In this document: positions 35,803 through 46,129 of the stretch, piece after piece
Layout of the letters: each line of letters starts with the position of its first letter
Position numbering within the stretch: position 1 is the stretch's first letter
NCBI RefSeq assembly: GCF_003030465.1
Contig: NZ_CP028339.1
Location: forward strand, 1,612,001 to 1,676,000
Length of the DNA stretch: 64,000 nt
Reading direction: 5' to 3'
From: Thauera aromatica K172
GTDB taxonomy: Bacteria; Pseudomonadota; Gammaproteobacteria; Burkholderiales; Rhodocyclaceae
The notes under the pieces: generated by a model
The model's input: only the letters and a program-made list of their open reading frames with translations
Told to the model about the DNA's origin: nothing
Databases searched by the model: none
Made by a program: the position numbers and the translations under genes

Positions 35803-36093
35803 GACAGCTTTCGCAGAGATCAACGGCTGCACAGGGTCGATTCAAGTAGCTCAAGACGATGCGATTCGGTAGCCAGACGTGATTTTCCGGCCGACCGTTC
35901 GTTTTTCCAGATCAGGGTTGTCTTGCGTCCGGTCCGTTGTGAGCCAGCGTCTCGGGGGACGCGTCCTGTCATCCGCGGCGGGCAGGCGCGGTCGAGGGCG
36001 GCGGGGAGGACGGGCGGCTTGGCTCGGAAGTCGGACGTGAAGCCGGTATCGCTGCAAACCCGGCCCGTCGTCGGCGGGCAGCAGGAGGGTGCA

Positions 36094-36102
36094 TGCTAAA
36101 AT
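36094..36102 (+). promoter_or_regulatory. Extended -10 upstream of the PP0621/pilSR genes
   Basis: TGCTAAAAT, an extended -10 box, lies 43 bp before the GTG start of the small protein gene. No convincing -35 is seen, which extended -10 promoters can do without. Confidence 0.5.
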
Positions 36103-36144
36103 CGCCTCCCTTCCCTTTGCCGCCGGCCGTGCGCCGCTCCATCC

Positions 36145-36381
36145 GTGCGCAATCTGCTCATTCTCATCCTCGTTTTCATCGGCATCTGGTGGCTGCGCGG
36201 TGCCGTGCGGCGCTTCAGGCAGCAGGGCGCCGCGAAGGCGGCGCGGCGCCCGGCCGACGCGGAACGCATGCTCGAATGTGCGCACTGCGGGATCAACGTC
36301 CCCGAGTCCGACGGGGTGCGCGCGGACGGCGTGTTCTATTGCTGCGAGCAGCACCGCCGCGCCGGGCCGCGCCTGGATTGA
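36145..36381 (+). CDS. PP0621-type small membrane-anchored zinc protein
   Basis: 78 residues from GTG 36145. One N-terminal membrane segment is followed by a basic stretch and a Cys-rich tail (CAHCGINVPES, then YCCEQH), fitting the PP0621-type proteins that commonly sit just upstream of pilSR in beta- and gammaproteobacteria. The function is unknown. It is separated from pilS by 8 bp. Confidence 0.8.
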   Translation: MRNLLILILVFIGIWWLRGAVRRFRQQGAAKAARRPADAERMLECAHCGINVPESDGVRADGVFYCCEQHRRAGPRLD

Positions 36382-36389
36382 GATCGGTG

Positions 36390-38012
36390 ATGGGGGCGGC
36401 TCCGGCGGTCGAGTTCGAGCATGCGCGCCGGGCCTCGCTGCGCTATCTGAACCTGTTCCGCCTGGTCATTGCGGGCCTGTTCCTGGTGGCCGGGCGCGAA
36501 CTGGGGCTGGGCAGCGAAAATCCGCCCGTCTTCCGCCTCGCCGCACTCGGCTACCTGGGCGCGGTCCTCGCGCTCGGCTTTCCCGATGCGATGCGGCGCT
36601 TCGGCTCCGAGCGCGTGATCCTGCTGCAGGTGGTGGTCGATGTGCTCGCCCTGTCGGCGATCATGTGGGTCAGCGGCGGCTACCGCAGCGGCATGCCGGT
36701 GCTGATGATGGTGGTGCTCGCCGGCGCCGGGCTGGTCTTCGCCGGGCGGATGGTGCTGTTCTTCGCCGCGCTCGCGACGCTGGCGGTGCTGCTCGAGAAT
36801 GCCTGGCGCCTGGCGGCGGGGCGGCAGTCGGTCGAGTTCTTTCAGGTCGGCCTCTTCTGCGCCGGATTTTTCGGCATCGCCCTCGTCGCCCGCCTGCTCG
36901 CCCTGCGCGCCCAGACCAACGCCTCGCTCGCCGCCGAGCGCGGGCAGGCGCTCGCCAACCAGCAGGCGGTCAATGAGCACATCATCCGCGACCTGCCCGA
37001 CGGGGTGATCGTCGTCGACGCCGGCGGGCGCATCCGCCAGGCCAACCCGCGCGCGCTCGAACTGCTCGGCATGGCGCCGGCTGCGGCCGAGGCGCTCGAA
37101 GGCCGGGTGCTGGTCGAGCTCGACGCCGCCTTCGGGCCGGCGCTGTCGAGGGCGGGGACGGAAGACGGGGGCGAAGCGGAGCCGGGCGCCGGGATGCTTC
37201 AGGCGGCGGTGCCGGGGAAGATGCTGCGATCGACGGCGTCCGGCCGCCTGCTGCGCTGCCGGGCGGTGGCGGGGGCGCCGGCCAGCGCGGCGGCGGGCGA
37301 TACCTTGCTCTACCTGACCGATTTCGAGGACATCCAGCGCCAGCTGCAGCAGATCAAGCTCGCTGCGCTCGGCCGCCTGACCGCGAGCATCGCGCACGAG
37401 ATCCGCAACCCGCTGTCGGCGGTGATCCAGGCCGCCGAGCTGCTGGGCGAGGAGCGGCGCCAGGAGGTGCAGGCCCGCTTGGTGCGCATCATCAACGACA
37501 ACGCCCAGCGCATCGGGCGCATGGTGCGCGACGTGCTCGCCCTCGGCCGGCGCGAGCAGGCCCTGCCCGAGGCGCTGGCGCTGGCCGCGTTCGTGGGCGA
37601 GCTGATCGATGCGCGGGTGTTCCGCAATGCCGCCGAGCACGCGCTGTATGCGGTCGACATCGATCCGACGCTGACGCTGGCGGTCGACCGTGCCCATCTG
37701 CACCAGATCCTCGACAATCTGCTCGCCAATGCCTGCCGCCACGGCTCGGGGGCGCCCGCTTCGGTCCGCCTGTGGGCACAGGCCTTGCCCGGCGAACGGG
37801 TCGCGCTGCACGTGTGCGACGATGGCCCCGGGCTCGACGAAAGCGCGCGGGCGCATCTGTTCGAGCCCTTTTTCACCACCCACTCCAAGGGCACCGGGCT
37901 CGGTCTGTACATCGCCCGCGAACTCGCCGAAGCCAACGATGCCACGCTCGAGCTCGCGGCGAGCGGCGCGGGGGCCGATTTCGTGCTGACCGGACGCACT
38001 ACTACGCCATGA
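36390..38012 (+). CDS. pilS: Sensor histidine kinase PilS
   Basis: 540 residues. About six N-terminal transmembrane segments are followed by a PAS region (about 195-300) and the kinase core. The phosphoacceptor is in IAHEIRNPLSAV, and the ATP-binding boxes are DDGPGLDE and GTGLGLYIAREL. PilS senses pilin in the membrane and controls pilA transcription through PilR. The stop overlaps the pilR start (ATGA). A long in-frame extension upstream is not expected for the family. Confidence 0.9.
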   Translation: MGAAPAVEFEHARRASLRYLNLFRLVIAGLFLVAGRELGLGSENPPVFRLAALGYLGAVLALGFPDAMRRFGSERVILLQVVVDVLALSAIMWVSGGYRSGMPVLMMVVLAGAGLVFAGRMVLFFAALATLAVLLENAWRLAAGRQSVEFFQVGLFCAGFFGIALVARLLALRAQTNASLAAERGQALANQQAVNEHIIRDLPDGVIVVDAGGRIRQANPRALELLGMAPAAAEALEGRVLVELDAAFGPALSRAGTEDGGEAEPGAGMLQAAVPGKMLRSTASGRLLRCRAVAGAPASAAAGDTLLYLTDFEDIQRQLQQIKLAALGRLTASIAHEIRNPLSAVIQAAELLGEERRQEVQARLVRIINDNAQRIGRMVRDVLALGRREQALPEALALAAFVGELIDARVFRNAAEHALYAVDIDPTLTLAVDRAHLHQILDNLLANACRHGSGAPASVRLWAQALPGERVALHVCDDGPGLDESARAHLFEPFFTTHSKGTGLGLYIARELAEANDATLELAASGAGADFVLTGRTTTP

Positions 38013-39428
38013 ACACCGTCGAACGCCGTAACCGCCCGCGTACCGTCGACGTCCTCGTCGTCGATGACGAGGAGGACATCCGCGAGTTGCTCGAACTGTC
38101 CCTGCTGCGGATGGGCCTGGGGTGCGACACCGCGGGCTCGCTGCAGGAGGCGCGCGCCTTGCTCGAGGCGCGGCGCTATCGCCTGTGCCTGACCGACATG
38201 CGCCTGCCCGACGGCGACGGCCTGAGCCTGGTCGAATACATCCAGGCCCGCCATGCCGGCCTGCCGGTGGCGGTGATCAGCGCCTTCGGCAGCATCGAAG
38301 CGGCGATCCGCGCGCTCAAGCTCGGTGCCTTTGATTTCGTCACCAAGCCGGTCGAACTCAAGGCCTTGCGCGAACTCGTGCACCATGCGCTGAGCCTGCG
38401 CCCCGAGCCCGCCGCAGCGCCGGCCGGCGATGCGCGGATGCTGGTCGGCGACTCGCCCGCCCTCGCCCAGCTGCGCGGCCAGGCCGAGAAGCTGGCGCGC
38501 AACCAGGCGCCGGTGTTCATCTACGGCGAGTCGGGTACCGGCAAGGAGGTGGTCGCCCGCTTCATCCACCGCCTCGGGCCGCGCGCGGGCGGGCCTTTCG
38601 TCCCGGTCAACTGCGGCGCGATCTCCCCGGAGCTGATGGAGAGCGAATTCTTCGGCTACCGCAAGGGCAGCTTCACCGGCGCCGCAACCGACAAGGAAGG
38701 CCTGTTCCAGGCCGCCCGCAGCGGCACCCTGTTCCTCGACGAAATCGGCGAGCTGCCGTTGGCGATGCAGGTCAAGCTGCTGCGCGCGATCCAGGAGCGC
38801 GCGGTGCGCCCGGTGGGCGCGCATGCCGAGGAGCCGGTCGATGTCCGCATCCTCTCCGCGTCGCACCAGGACCTGGGACGGCTGGTGGCCGAGGGGCGCT
38901 TCCGCCAGGACCTCTTCTTCCGCATCAACGTCATCGCCCTGCGCGTGCCGCCGCTGCGCGAACGGCGCGAGGATATCCCCGCGCTGGCAGCGCACATTCT
39001 TGCCCGCCTCGCCGAGCGCGAGGGGCGGGCGCCGCGGCAACTGTCCGCGGCGGCGCTGCAGGTGCTGCTCGAGCACCCTTTCCCGGGCAATGTGCGCGAG
39101 CTGGAAAACCTGCTCGAGCGCGCCTGCGCGCTGTGCGAGGGCGAGCGCATCGACGCCACTGATATCGAGCTCCATCCGGGGGCGAGCATGTCGGGCTGGC
39201 TCACCGACAGCGCTTTCGGCTTCAATCCGGCGGCCACCTGGGTCGATCCGGCGCGCTTCGAGCGCGCCGCCGGGGCCGAGGGACGGGAAGGGGAATACCC
39301 CCCAGGAGCAGGTGCGCGTGGTCCGCGTCCTCGAGCAGGCGCGCTGGAACCATGACGCCGCGGCGCGCAGCCTCGGCATCAGCGTCGCCCAGTTGCGCTA
39401 CCGCCTGCGCCAGTGGGGGATGGAATAA
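38009..39428 (+). CDS. pilR: Sigma-54 response regulator PilR, frameshifted near the C-terminus
   Basis: Receiver domain (VVDDEEDIR at the start, phosphoacceptor in LTDMRLPDG), then an AAA+ sigma-54 activator domain with GESGTGKE, GSFTGA and LFLDEIGELP. The literal frame ends at 39355 without a helix-turn-helix. The Fis-type HTH (NHDAAARSLGISVAQLRYRL) continues in the +1 frame to 39428. Reading the C6 run at 39298-39303 as C5 joins them as EYPQEQVRVVRVLEQ and gives a normal 472-residue protein. Either a sequencing error or a real homopolymer mutation. Confidence 0.9.
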
Positions 39429-39438
39429 GGTCGCGGCT

Positions 39439-40080
39439 TCAGCCTGCCGCCGAGGCGTCGAACAGTTGGCGGAATGCCTGGAATTCTTCTTCCGAAGGGA
39501 GCAGCCGATCCACCCGCCGCGATCGCCATGCGCGGGCCTGCACACGTGACAGGCCGCGCCCGGCCAGAGAGGCTTCGAATGCCTGCCGCGACAGATGCAG
39601 CAGCACCGCGGGAGCATCCACCCGCGGGCAGATCCGCTCTGCACCGGCCCGCCGGAAGCCGAATACGCGCTGGTGAAAGCGCGCGTGGCGCGGATGGACT
39701 TCGATGAAGATGTCGGTCATGTGCGCGGTGAGCCGGGCCAGGGTGTAGAGCGCCTGGAGCAGGCCGGACAAGGCATCGTAGGAGGCGGTGTCGGGCGAGA
39801 TCGCGAGGCGGGTGATCTCGCTGACGCGGGCGCCGCGCTGGCGTATGGCGTCGATTTCGTCGCGGTACAGGGCGTCGGCAAGGAGGCCGCCGCCGCAGTC
39901 CATGCGCAGCGTCAGGGTGGCGACGGCATGGCCGTTGCGCAGGGCGGCGACGATCAGGTCGTGCTCGTCCGGGTCGGCCTGCGTGCCATACGGGATGAGA
40001 CCGCGGGCGGCGTACATGCGCTCGACCAGGGCGGCGGTTTGGCGCTGCAACGGATCGCATCCGTTGGCGATCCGGACCAC
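39439..40080 (-). CDS. Exosortase-system-associated N-acyltransferase (FeeM-like)
   Basis: About 213 residues from GTG 40080. It has the GNAT-like FeeM/N-acyl-amino-acid-synthase fold: a EITRLAIS core strand, RLTAHMTDIFIEVHPRHARF, and the family's C-terminal LSRQAFEASLAGRG. Proteins of this type accompany PEP-CTERM/exosortase systems; the acyl donor is probably an acyl-ACP, but this is not shown. The frame stays open upstream with family-like sequence (AIFTAHLPAFSIERNGY) and no normal start codon before the nnrS stop at 40133, so the true start is unclear. Confidence 0.75.
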   Translation of the reverse strand: MVRIANGCDPLQRQTAALVERMYAARGLIPYGTQADPDEHDLIVAALRNGHAVATLTLRMDCGGGLLADALYRDEIDAIRQRGARVSEITRLAISPDTASYDALSGLLQALYTLARLTAHMTDIFIEVHPRHARFHQRVFGFRRAGAERICPRVDAPAVLLHLSRQAFEASLAGRGLSRVQARAWRSRRVDRLLPSEEEFQAFRQLFDASAAG

Positions 40081-40132
40081 GTATCCGTTGCGCTCGATGC
40101 TGAATGCCGGCAGGTGTGCGGTGAAGATCGCC

Positions 40133-41248
40133 TTACCTCCCGCGCGCCGCGGTGGTGCCGCGCCGCGCCGCGGGCCGGCCGCCGCGGACGACGCTGACGA
40201 TCATCGTGAGGATGAACAGCGCCAGTGCCGCGGTGTTGGCGAGTGCGCCCCACTGGCGCAGGGCGAGATTGCCGCCGAAGCCGCCGGCGATGCGCACCGC
40301 GAGCGAGGCGTGAAGGAGCAGGAGGGGAAGATAGAACGCCGGGTGGTAGGGGATTTTTACCTTCGCCACCGCCGGGAAGATGATCGGCGCATGGCCGAAG
40401 ACCATCGCGAAGACGAACCCCAGGGTGATCGCATGCAGGGCGATGTCGTGGAGCGCATGGCCCGGCGCGAAGCCGCCGGCCAGCCCGGCGAGGGCGCCGG
40501 CGGCAAGCCACAGGTAGCCCGACAGCAGGCACAGGGCGATGAAGCGGGTGAGCCCGCGCTGGCGCGCGTTGTGGCGGGCGATGTCGAATGCCAGCAGCCA
40601 GGCCGCGAGCGCGAGCAGGCCGGCGGAGAACAGCGCCAGCCCGGCTGCGCTATGCACGGTTGCGAGCAGCGCGCCGGCGAGGACGAGGAGGACGGCGGCG
40701 ATGAAGCTGGGCGGTGCGGCGCGGCGGGCGGGGAGGAAGCGGGTCAGTTCGAGGCGCTCGCCGGCGATCGTGAGGACGAGGAAGGCCAGCCAGAACGCGA
40801 CTGCGGAGTGCAGGTCGGCGCCGGCCAGCCATGCCAGGTTGCCCAGCAGCCAGCACGCAGCGCCGACCGCCAGCATCACGGTGAATAGCGCGAACTGACG
40901 CTGCACGACACGCACGCTGCCGAAGAGCAGCACCAGGGAGGCGGCGGTGAACAGGAATTGCGCGGCCCACAGCGGCCCGCCGGCCAGCAGCACGATGCCG
41001 CCGATGCCTGCCGTGGCGGGGGCGAGGTAGGCCCACAGGCGGGCGAGGGCGACCGCCCGTTCGAGGCTGATGACGGTGCCGAAGAAGGCGCAGACCATCA
41101 GTGCCGCATGGCTGCCCGCCTGGGCCGCGCCGAAGGCCGGCACGGAGAATCCGAGCCGGGCGAGGCCGGCAAGGACGCCGGTGAGCAGCGACAGCAAGGC
41201 GAAGGCGAGCAGCGGAATGCGGGCGGGCGGGGAAAGGTCGCGGGTCAT
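40133..41248 (-). CDS. nnrS: NnrS-family haem-copper membrane protein
   Basis: 371 residues from ATG 41248 with about twelve membrane helices. The conserved histidines occur in GSHAALMVCAFFGTVISLERA and in the HDIALHAITLGFVFAMVFGHAP block. NnrS is found in denitrifiers and protects against nitric-oxide stress. It lies downstream of the DUF59 gene on the same strand, with about 116 bp between. Confidence 0.9.
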   Translation of the reverse strand: MTRDLSPPARIPLLAFALLSLLTGVLAGLARLGFSVPAFGAAQAGSHAALMVCAFFGTVISLERAVALARLWAYLAPATAGIGGIVLLAGGPLWAAQFLFTAASLVLLFGSVRVVQRQFALFTVMLAVGAACWLLGNLAWLAGADLHSAVAFWLAFLVLTIAGERLELTRFLPARRAAPPSFIAAVLLVLAGALLATVHSAAGLALFSAGLLALAAWLLAFDIARHNARQRGLTRFIALCLLSGYLWLAAGALAGLAGGFAPGHALHDIALHAITLGFVFAMVFGHAPIIFPAVAKVKIPYHPAFYLPLLLLHASLAVRIAGGFGGNLALRQWGALANTAALALFILTMIVSVVRGGRPAARRGTTAARGR

Positions 41249-41364
41249 GCCGTAGTCGGGCTCCGGGAAAGACTCCGGGGAAATCGGGAGAGTGCCGTCC
41301 GGGCCGGGGAGGCGGTGCCGGGCATCGCGCTGCGGATTCGGTTGCGGAGGGCGGCGGGGCCGGG

Positions 41365-41685
41365 TTACTGGCCCCAGCCGAAATGGTCGCGCGCTTCGAC
41401 GGCCATCTTGTCCGGGCTCCAGGGCGGCTCCCACACCAGGTCGATGCGGATCTGGATGTCGGCGGACAAGACCGCGTCCAGCGCGGCGTGGGCCTCGTCG
41501 ACGATCATGTCGCCGAGCGGGCACGCGGGAGAGGTCATGGTCATGTCGACATGCACCGCTCCGGGAGTGCAGTCGATGCGATAGACGAGACCGAGATCGA
41601 CGATGTTCATGCCGACCTCGGGGTCCATGACTTGGCGCAAGGCCTGGCGGACGTCGTCGGGGTCGGGAGTGGCTGCGGTATTCAT
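41365..41685 (-). CDS. DUF59 (MIP18-type) iron-sulfur assembly factor
   Basis: 106 residues with the DUF59 signature MDPEVGMNIVDLGLVYR and the Cys-containing TSPACPLGDMI block. Members help mature Fe-S proteins. Followed by nnrS, so possibly linked to repair or assembly of metal centres under NO stress (inference). It is divergent from argB. Confidence 0.88.
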   Translation of the reverse strand: MNTAATPDPDDVRQALRQVMDPEVGMNIVDLGLVYRIDCTPGAVHVDMTMTSPACPLGDMIVDEAHAALDAVLSADIQIRIDLVWEPPWSPDKMAVEARDHFGWGQ

Positions 41686-41721
41686 GGTCTTCGGGTGGAC
41701 GAGAGGCAGGAGGGGCGATGA

Positions 41722-42744
<1,023 letters not shown>

Positions 42745-42778
42745 CCCGGCGGAGCGGCCGCCGGCCCCGTGCGGGCGG

Positions 42779-43030
42779 CTATGCGTGCGACAGGCGGCGG
42801 ACGAAGTCCACCACCGTGCCGACGGTGGCGAACGAGCTGCCGTCGACTTCGTCATCCGGCACTTCGATGCCGAACCGGGTTTCGATTTCCTGGATGACGG
42901 CGATCACCGCCATCGAGTCCAGCTCGGTCAGGCTGCCGAGCAGCGGGGTGTCGGCATCGAAGCTCAGTGCCCGACCATCGAGGCAGAGCACCTCGTCGAG
43001 CAGCGACAGCACTTCTTCGTGAATCTCCAA
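42779..43030 (-). CDS. Acyl carrier protein (exosortase-associated type)
   Basis: 83 residues from TTG 43030, preceded by GGAGAG at the right distance. The phosphopantetheine site is the Ser in LTELDSMAVIAV, in a four-helix ACP pattern. It is divergent from the acyl-CoA ligase of the exosortase-A group, so it probably serves as the acyl carrier for that pathway rather than for bulk fatty-acid synthesis. Confidence 0.82.
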   Translation of the reverse strand: MEIHEEVLSLLDEVLCLDGRALSFDADTPLLGSLTELDSMAVIAVIQEIETRFGIEVPDDEVDGSSFATVGTVVDFVRRLSHA

Positions 43031-43098
43031 GGGACGCTCTCCGCATAAGGGCAAAGAGGGCGCGGTCGACTGTGCGGCCTGCGCCCTGACGCGGGCAT

Positions 43099-43104
43099 TA
43101 TACT
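43099..43104 (+). promoter_or_regulatory. Probable -10 for the acyl-CoA ligase gene
   Basis: TATACT in a small AT-rich island, 48 bp before the ligase ATG, in the 121-bp divergent gap with the ACP gene. Confidence 0.5.
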
Positions 43105-43151
43105 TGCGCGCGACTCCTGATTGATCGTGCGCAGTCCTGACGAGATCCGAC

Positions 43152-44753
43152 ATGCTTTCCCGCGACCTGCTCCACCACCTGATCACCGCTGCCGCCGAGC
43201 GCGATAGCGCACGCCTGGCGCTGAGCGCGGGGCAGGGCGGCCTCGACTATGGCACGCTTTACCACGGCTGCGCGCAATTTTGCGCCGGCCTGCTCGCGCT
43301 CGGGCTCGCGCGCGGCGAGCGGGTGGCGGTCTATCTGGAAAAACGGCCGGAGTTCGTCCTCGCCGCGTTCGGCGCCAGCGCCGCGGGCGGCGTGCTGGTG
43401 CCGGTCAATCCGGTGCTGAAAGGGCCGCAGGTCGGCCACATCCTGCAGGACTGCAACGTCCGCGTGCTGGTGACGAGTGCCGAGCGCCTGGCCGCTCTCC
43501 GCGATACCCTGGCGAACTGCCACGACCTGTGCCACGTGGTCCTTACCGGCGAGCCGGCTACGCTCCCCGTGCTTCCCGGGGTCTCGGTGCATCGCTGGCA
43601 CGAGCTGCTCGCGGCGCCGCCCGCTGCCGGCCACCGCGTGATCGACAGCGACATGGCGGCCATCCTGTACACGTCGGGCAGCACCGGACGGCCCAAGGGC
43701 GTCGTCCTGTCGCACCGCAACATGGTGGCCGGGGCGCGTAGCGTCGCGCACTACCTCGGGAACCATGCCGGCGACACCTTGCTCGCGGCGCTGCCGCTGT
43801 CCTTCGACGCCGGCTTTTCCCAGCTCACCACCGCGTTCCATGCCGGCGCCCGGGTCGTGCTGCTCAACTACCTGCTGCCGCGCGACGTGCTCAAGGCGGT
43901 CGAGCGCGAGCGGGTCACCGGACTGACCGCGGTGCCGCCGCTGTGGATCCAGCTCGCTCAGCTGGAATGGCCGCAGGGCATCGACGCCCACCTGCGCTAC
44001 ATCGCCAACACCGGCGGGCGGATGCCGCGGGAGACGCTCGATCGCTTGCGCGCGATGCTGCCGCGGACCCGCCCGAACCTGATGTACGGCCTCACCGAAG
44101 CTTTTCGCGCGACCTGGCTGCCGCCCGAGGAGGTGGACCGCCGCCCGGACTCGATCGGCAAGGCCATCCCCAATGCCGAAGTGATGGTGCTGCGCGAGGA
44201 CGGGAGCGAATGCGCGCCCCACGAGCCGGGCGAGCTGGTGCAGCGCGGCGCGCTGGTGGCGATGGGCTACTGGAACGACCCGGAGCGCACCGCCGAACGC
44301 TTCCGCCCGCTGCCGGCGCGGGCGCCGGGGCGCGAGGGCGGACTGGTGCTGCCCGAGGTCGCGGTGTTTTCCGGCGACACCGTGCGCCGCGACGAGGACG
44401 GCTTCCTGTATTTCATCGGCCGCCGCGACGAGATGATCAAGACTTCGGGCTATCGGGTCAGCCCGACCGAAGTCGAGGAGATCGTCTATGCGACCCGCCT
44501 GGTCGGCGAATGCGCCGCGTTCGGCGTGCCGCACGATACCCTGGGCCACAGCATCACCGTGGTCGCGACCGCCCCCGACGGGGCCGGGCTCGATGTCGAC
44601 GAACTGCGCGCCGCGTGCCGGGCGCGGATGCCGGCCTACATGGTGCCGGCCTCCATCGAGGTGTATCCCGGCCCGCTGCCGCGCAACCCCAACGGCAAGA
44701 TCGACCGCAAGGCGCTCGCCGACAGGGTGTTTCCGGGCGGGATTTCCGGCTGA
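43152..44753 (+). CDS. AMP-forming acyl-CoA ligase, exosortase A-associated
   Basis: 533 residues of the adenylate-forming superfamily. The phosphate-binding loop is YTSGSTGRPKGVV, followed by the GLTEAFRATWLPPEE motif typical of the exosortase-A subgroup, the hinge GRRDEMIKTSGYRV, and the catalytic lysine in NPNGKIDRK. It activates an acyl group, probably for transfer to the nearby ACP. It is followed at 64 bp by the PLP-dependent decarboxylase; the pair is characteristic of PEP-CTERM polysaccharide loci. Confidence 0.9.
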   Translation: MLSRDLLHHLITAAAERDSARLALSAGQGGLDYGTLYHGCAQFCAGLLALGLARGERVAVYLEKRPEFVLAAFGASAAGGVLVPVNPVLKGPQVGHILQDCNVRVLVTSAERLAALRDTLANCHDLCHVVLTGEPATLPVLPGVSVHRWHELLAAPPAAGHRVIDSDMAAILYTSGSTGRPKGVVLSHRNMVAGARSVAHYLGNHAGDTLLAALPLSFDAGFSQLTTAFHAGARVVLLNYLLPRDVLKAVERERVTGLTAVPPLWIQLAQLEWPQGIDAHLRYIANTGGRMPRETLDRLRAMLPRTRPNLMYGLTEAFRATWLPPEEVDRRPDSIGKAIPNAEVMVLREDGSECAPHEPGELVQRGALVAMGYWNDPERTAERFRPLPARAPGREGGLVLPEVAVFSGDTVRRDEDGFLYFIGRRDEMIKTSGYRVSPTEVEEIVYATRLVGECAAFGVPHDTLGHSITVVATAPDGAGLDVDELRAACRARMPAYMVPASIEVYPGPLPRNPNGKIDRKALADRVFPGGISG

Positions 44754-44817
44754 AACGTCCGGACGCCCGCCTCCTTTTCCGCTTCCTGCCGTCCTGCTCC
44801 GTTCGAGTGAAACCACG

Positions 44818-46071
44818 ATGTCCCTGACGCCCGCCGCTTCGAAGACACCTCCCGCGCATGCGCCGATGAACCAGTTCGCAGCCGGCGACGGCGAACTGCG
44901 GATCGGCGGCATGCCGCTCACCCGCCTCGCTGCGCGCGTCGGACAGACGCCGTTCTATGCCATCGACCGCAGCGTGGTGGCGGCGCGGGTCGCGGAGCTG
45001 CGCGCCGCGCTGCCGCCGGCGGTGAAGCTGCACTACGCGATGAAGGCCAACCCGATGCCGGCGCTGGTCGGGCATCTGGTCGGCCTGGTCGACGGCATCG
45101 ACGTGGCCTCGGCCGGAGAGCTGAAAGTGGCGCTCGATGCCGGTGCCGATCCGCGCCACATCAGCTTCGCCGGCCCGGGCAAGCGGGACGCCGAGCTGCG
45201 CCAGGCGGTCGCCGCCGGGATCCTGGTCAACCTCGAATCGGCCCGCGAGATCGCGCCGCTCGCCCAAGCTTCGCAGGCGCTGGGCCTGCCGGCGCGGGTG
45301 GCGGTGCGGGTCAATCCCGATTTCGAGCTCAAGTCTTCAGGAATGAAGATGGGCGGCGGGCCGCGGCCGTTCGGGGTGGATGCCGAGAGAGTACCGGCCG
45401 TGCTCGCCGAAATCGGCCGCGCCGGGCTGGCGTTCGAAGGCTTCCACCTGTTCGCCGGTTCGCAGAACCTGAAGGCGGAGGCGATCGTCGATGCCCAGCG
45501 GCGCAGCTTCGAGCTGGCGCTGCGGCTGGCCGAAGCGGCGCCGGCGCCGCTCCGCTTCCTCAACCTGGGGGGCGGTTTCGGGATTCCCTATTTCCCCGGC
45601 GAGCAGCGTCTCGAGCTTGCGCCGGTGGCCGCCAATCTCGCGGCGATCGCCGCCGATACCGCCCGCCTGCTGCCGCAGGCCGAACTCGTCATCGAACTCG
45701 GGCGCTACCTGGTCGGGGAGGCGGGGATCTATGTGTGCCGTGTGCTCGATCGCAAGGTGTCGCGCGGCCACGTTTATCTGGTGACCGACGGCGGGCTGCA
45801 CCACCATTTGTCGGCGAGCGGCAATTTCGGCCAGGTGCTGCGCAAGAACTATCCGCTCGCGATCGGCAACCGCATGGGTGAAGCCGGGCAGGAAACGGTT
45901 TCGGTGGTCGGGCCGCTGTGCACTCCGCTCGATTTGCTCGGCGATCGCGTGCTGTTGCCGGCGGCGCAGGCGGGCGACCTGGTGGTGGTGTTCCAGTCGG
46001 GCGCGTACGGCGCCAGCGCCAGCCCGCAGGCTTTCCTGGGGCATCCGCCGGCGCTGGAAGTGCTGGTGTGA
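44818..46071 (+). CDS. PLP-dependent decarboxylase, exosortase A-associated
   Basis: 417 residues of the fold-III ornithine/DAP decarboxylase family. The PLP lysine is in HYAMKANPMPAL, the glycine loop is FLNLGGGFGIPYFPG, and the C-terminal VVGPLCTPLD and YGASASPQAF complete the active site. It belongs to the exosortase-A-associated group rather than lysine synthesis. The exact substrate is unknown. ATG 44818 was chosen to match the family N-terminus. Confidence 0.9.
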   Translation: MSLTPAASKTPPAHAPMNQFAAGDGELRIGGMPLTRLAARVGQTPFYAIDRSVVAARVAELRAALPPAVKLHYAMKANPMPALVGHLVGLVDGIDVASAGELKVALDAGADPRHISFAGPGKRDAELRQAVAAGILVNLESAREIAPLAQASQALGLPARVAVRVNPDFELKSSGMKMGGGPRPFGVDAERVPAVLAEIGRAGLAFEGFHLFAGSQNLKAEAIVDAQRRSFELALRLAEAAPAPLRFLNLGGGFGIPYFPGEQRLELAPVAANLAAIAADTARLLPQAELVIELGRYLVGEAGIYVCRVLDRKVSRGHVYLVTDGGLHHHLSASGNFGQVLRKNYPLAIGNRMGEAGQETVSVVGPLCTPLDLLGDRVLLPAAQAGDLVVVFQSGAYGASASPQAFLGHPPALEVLV

Positions 46072-46129
46072 AGTGACCGTGCGCCCCGCCCCGCTGCCGG
46101 GCGCGGGGCGGGAGCCGGGCGGGGACGGT

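Noticed and set aside
35797-36099. 100-codon frame downstream of the cassette array
   Set aside because: TTG start, Arg/Ser-rich, overlaps the third attC-like site and the pilSR promoter.
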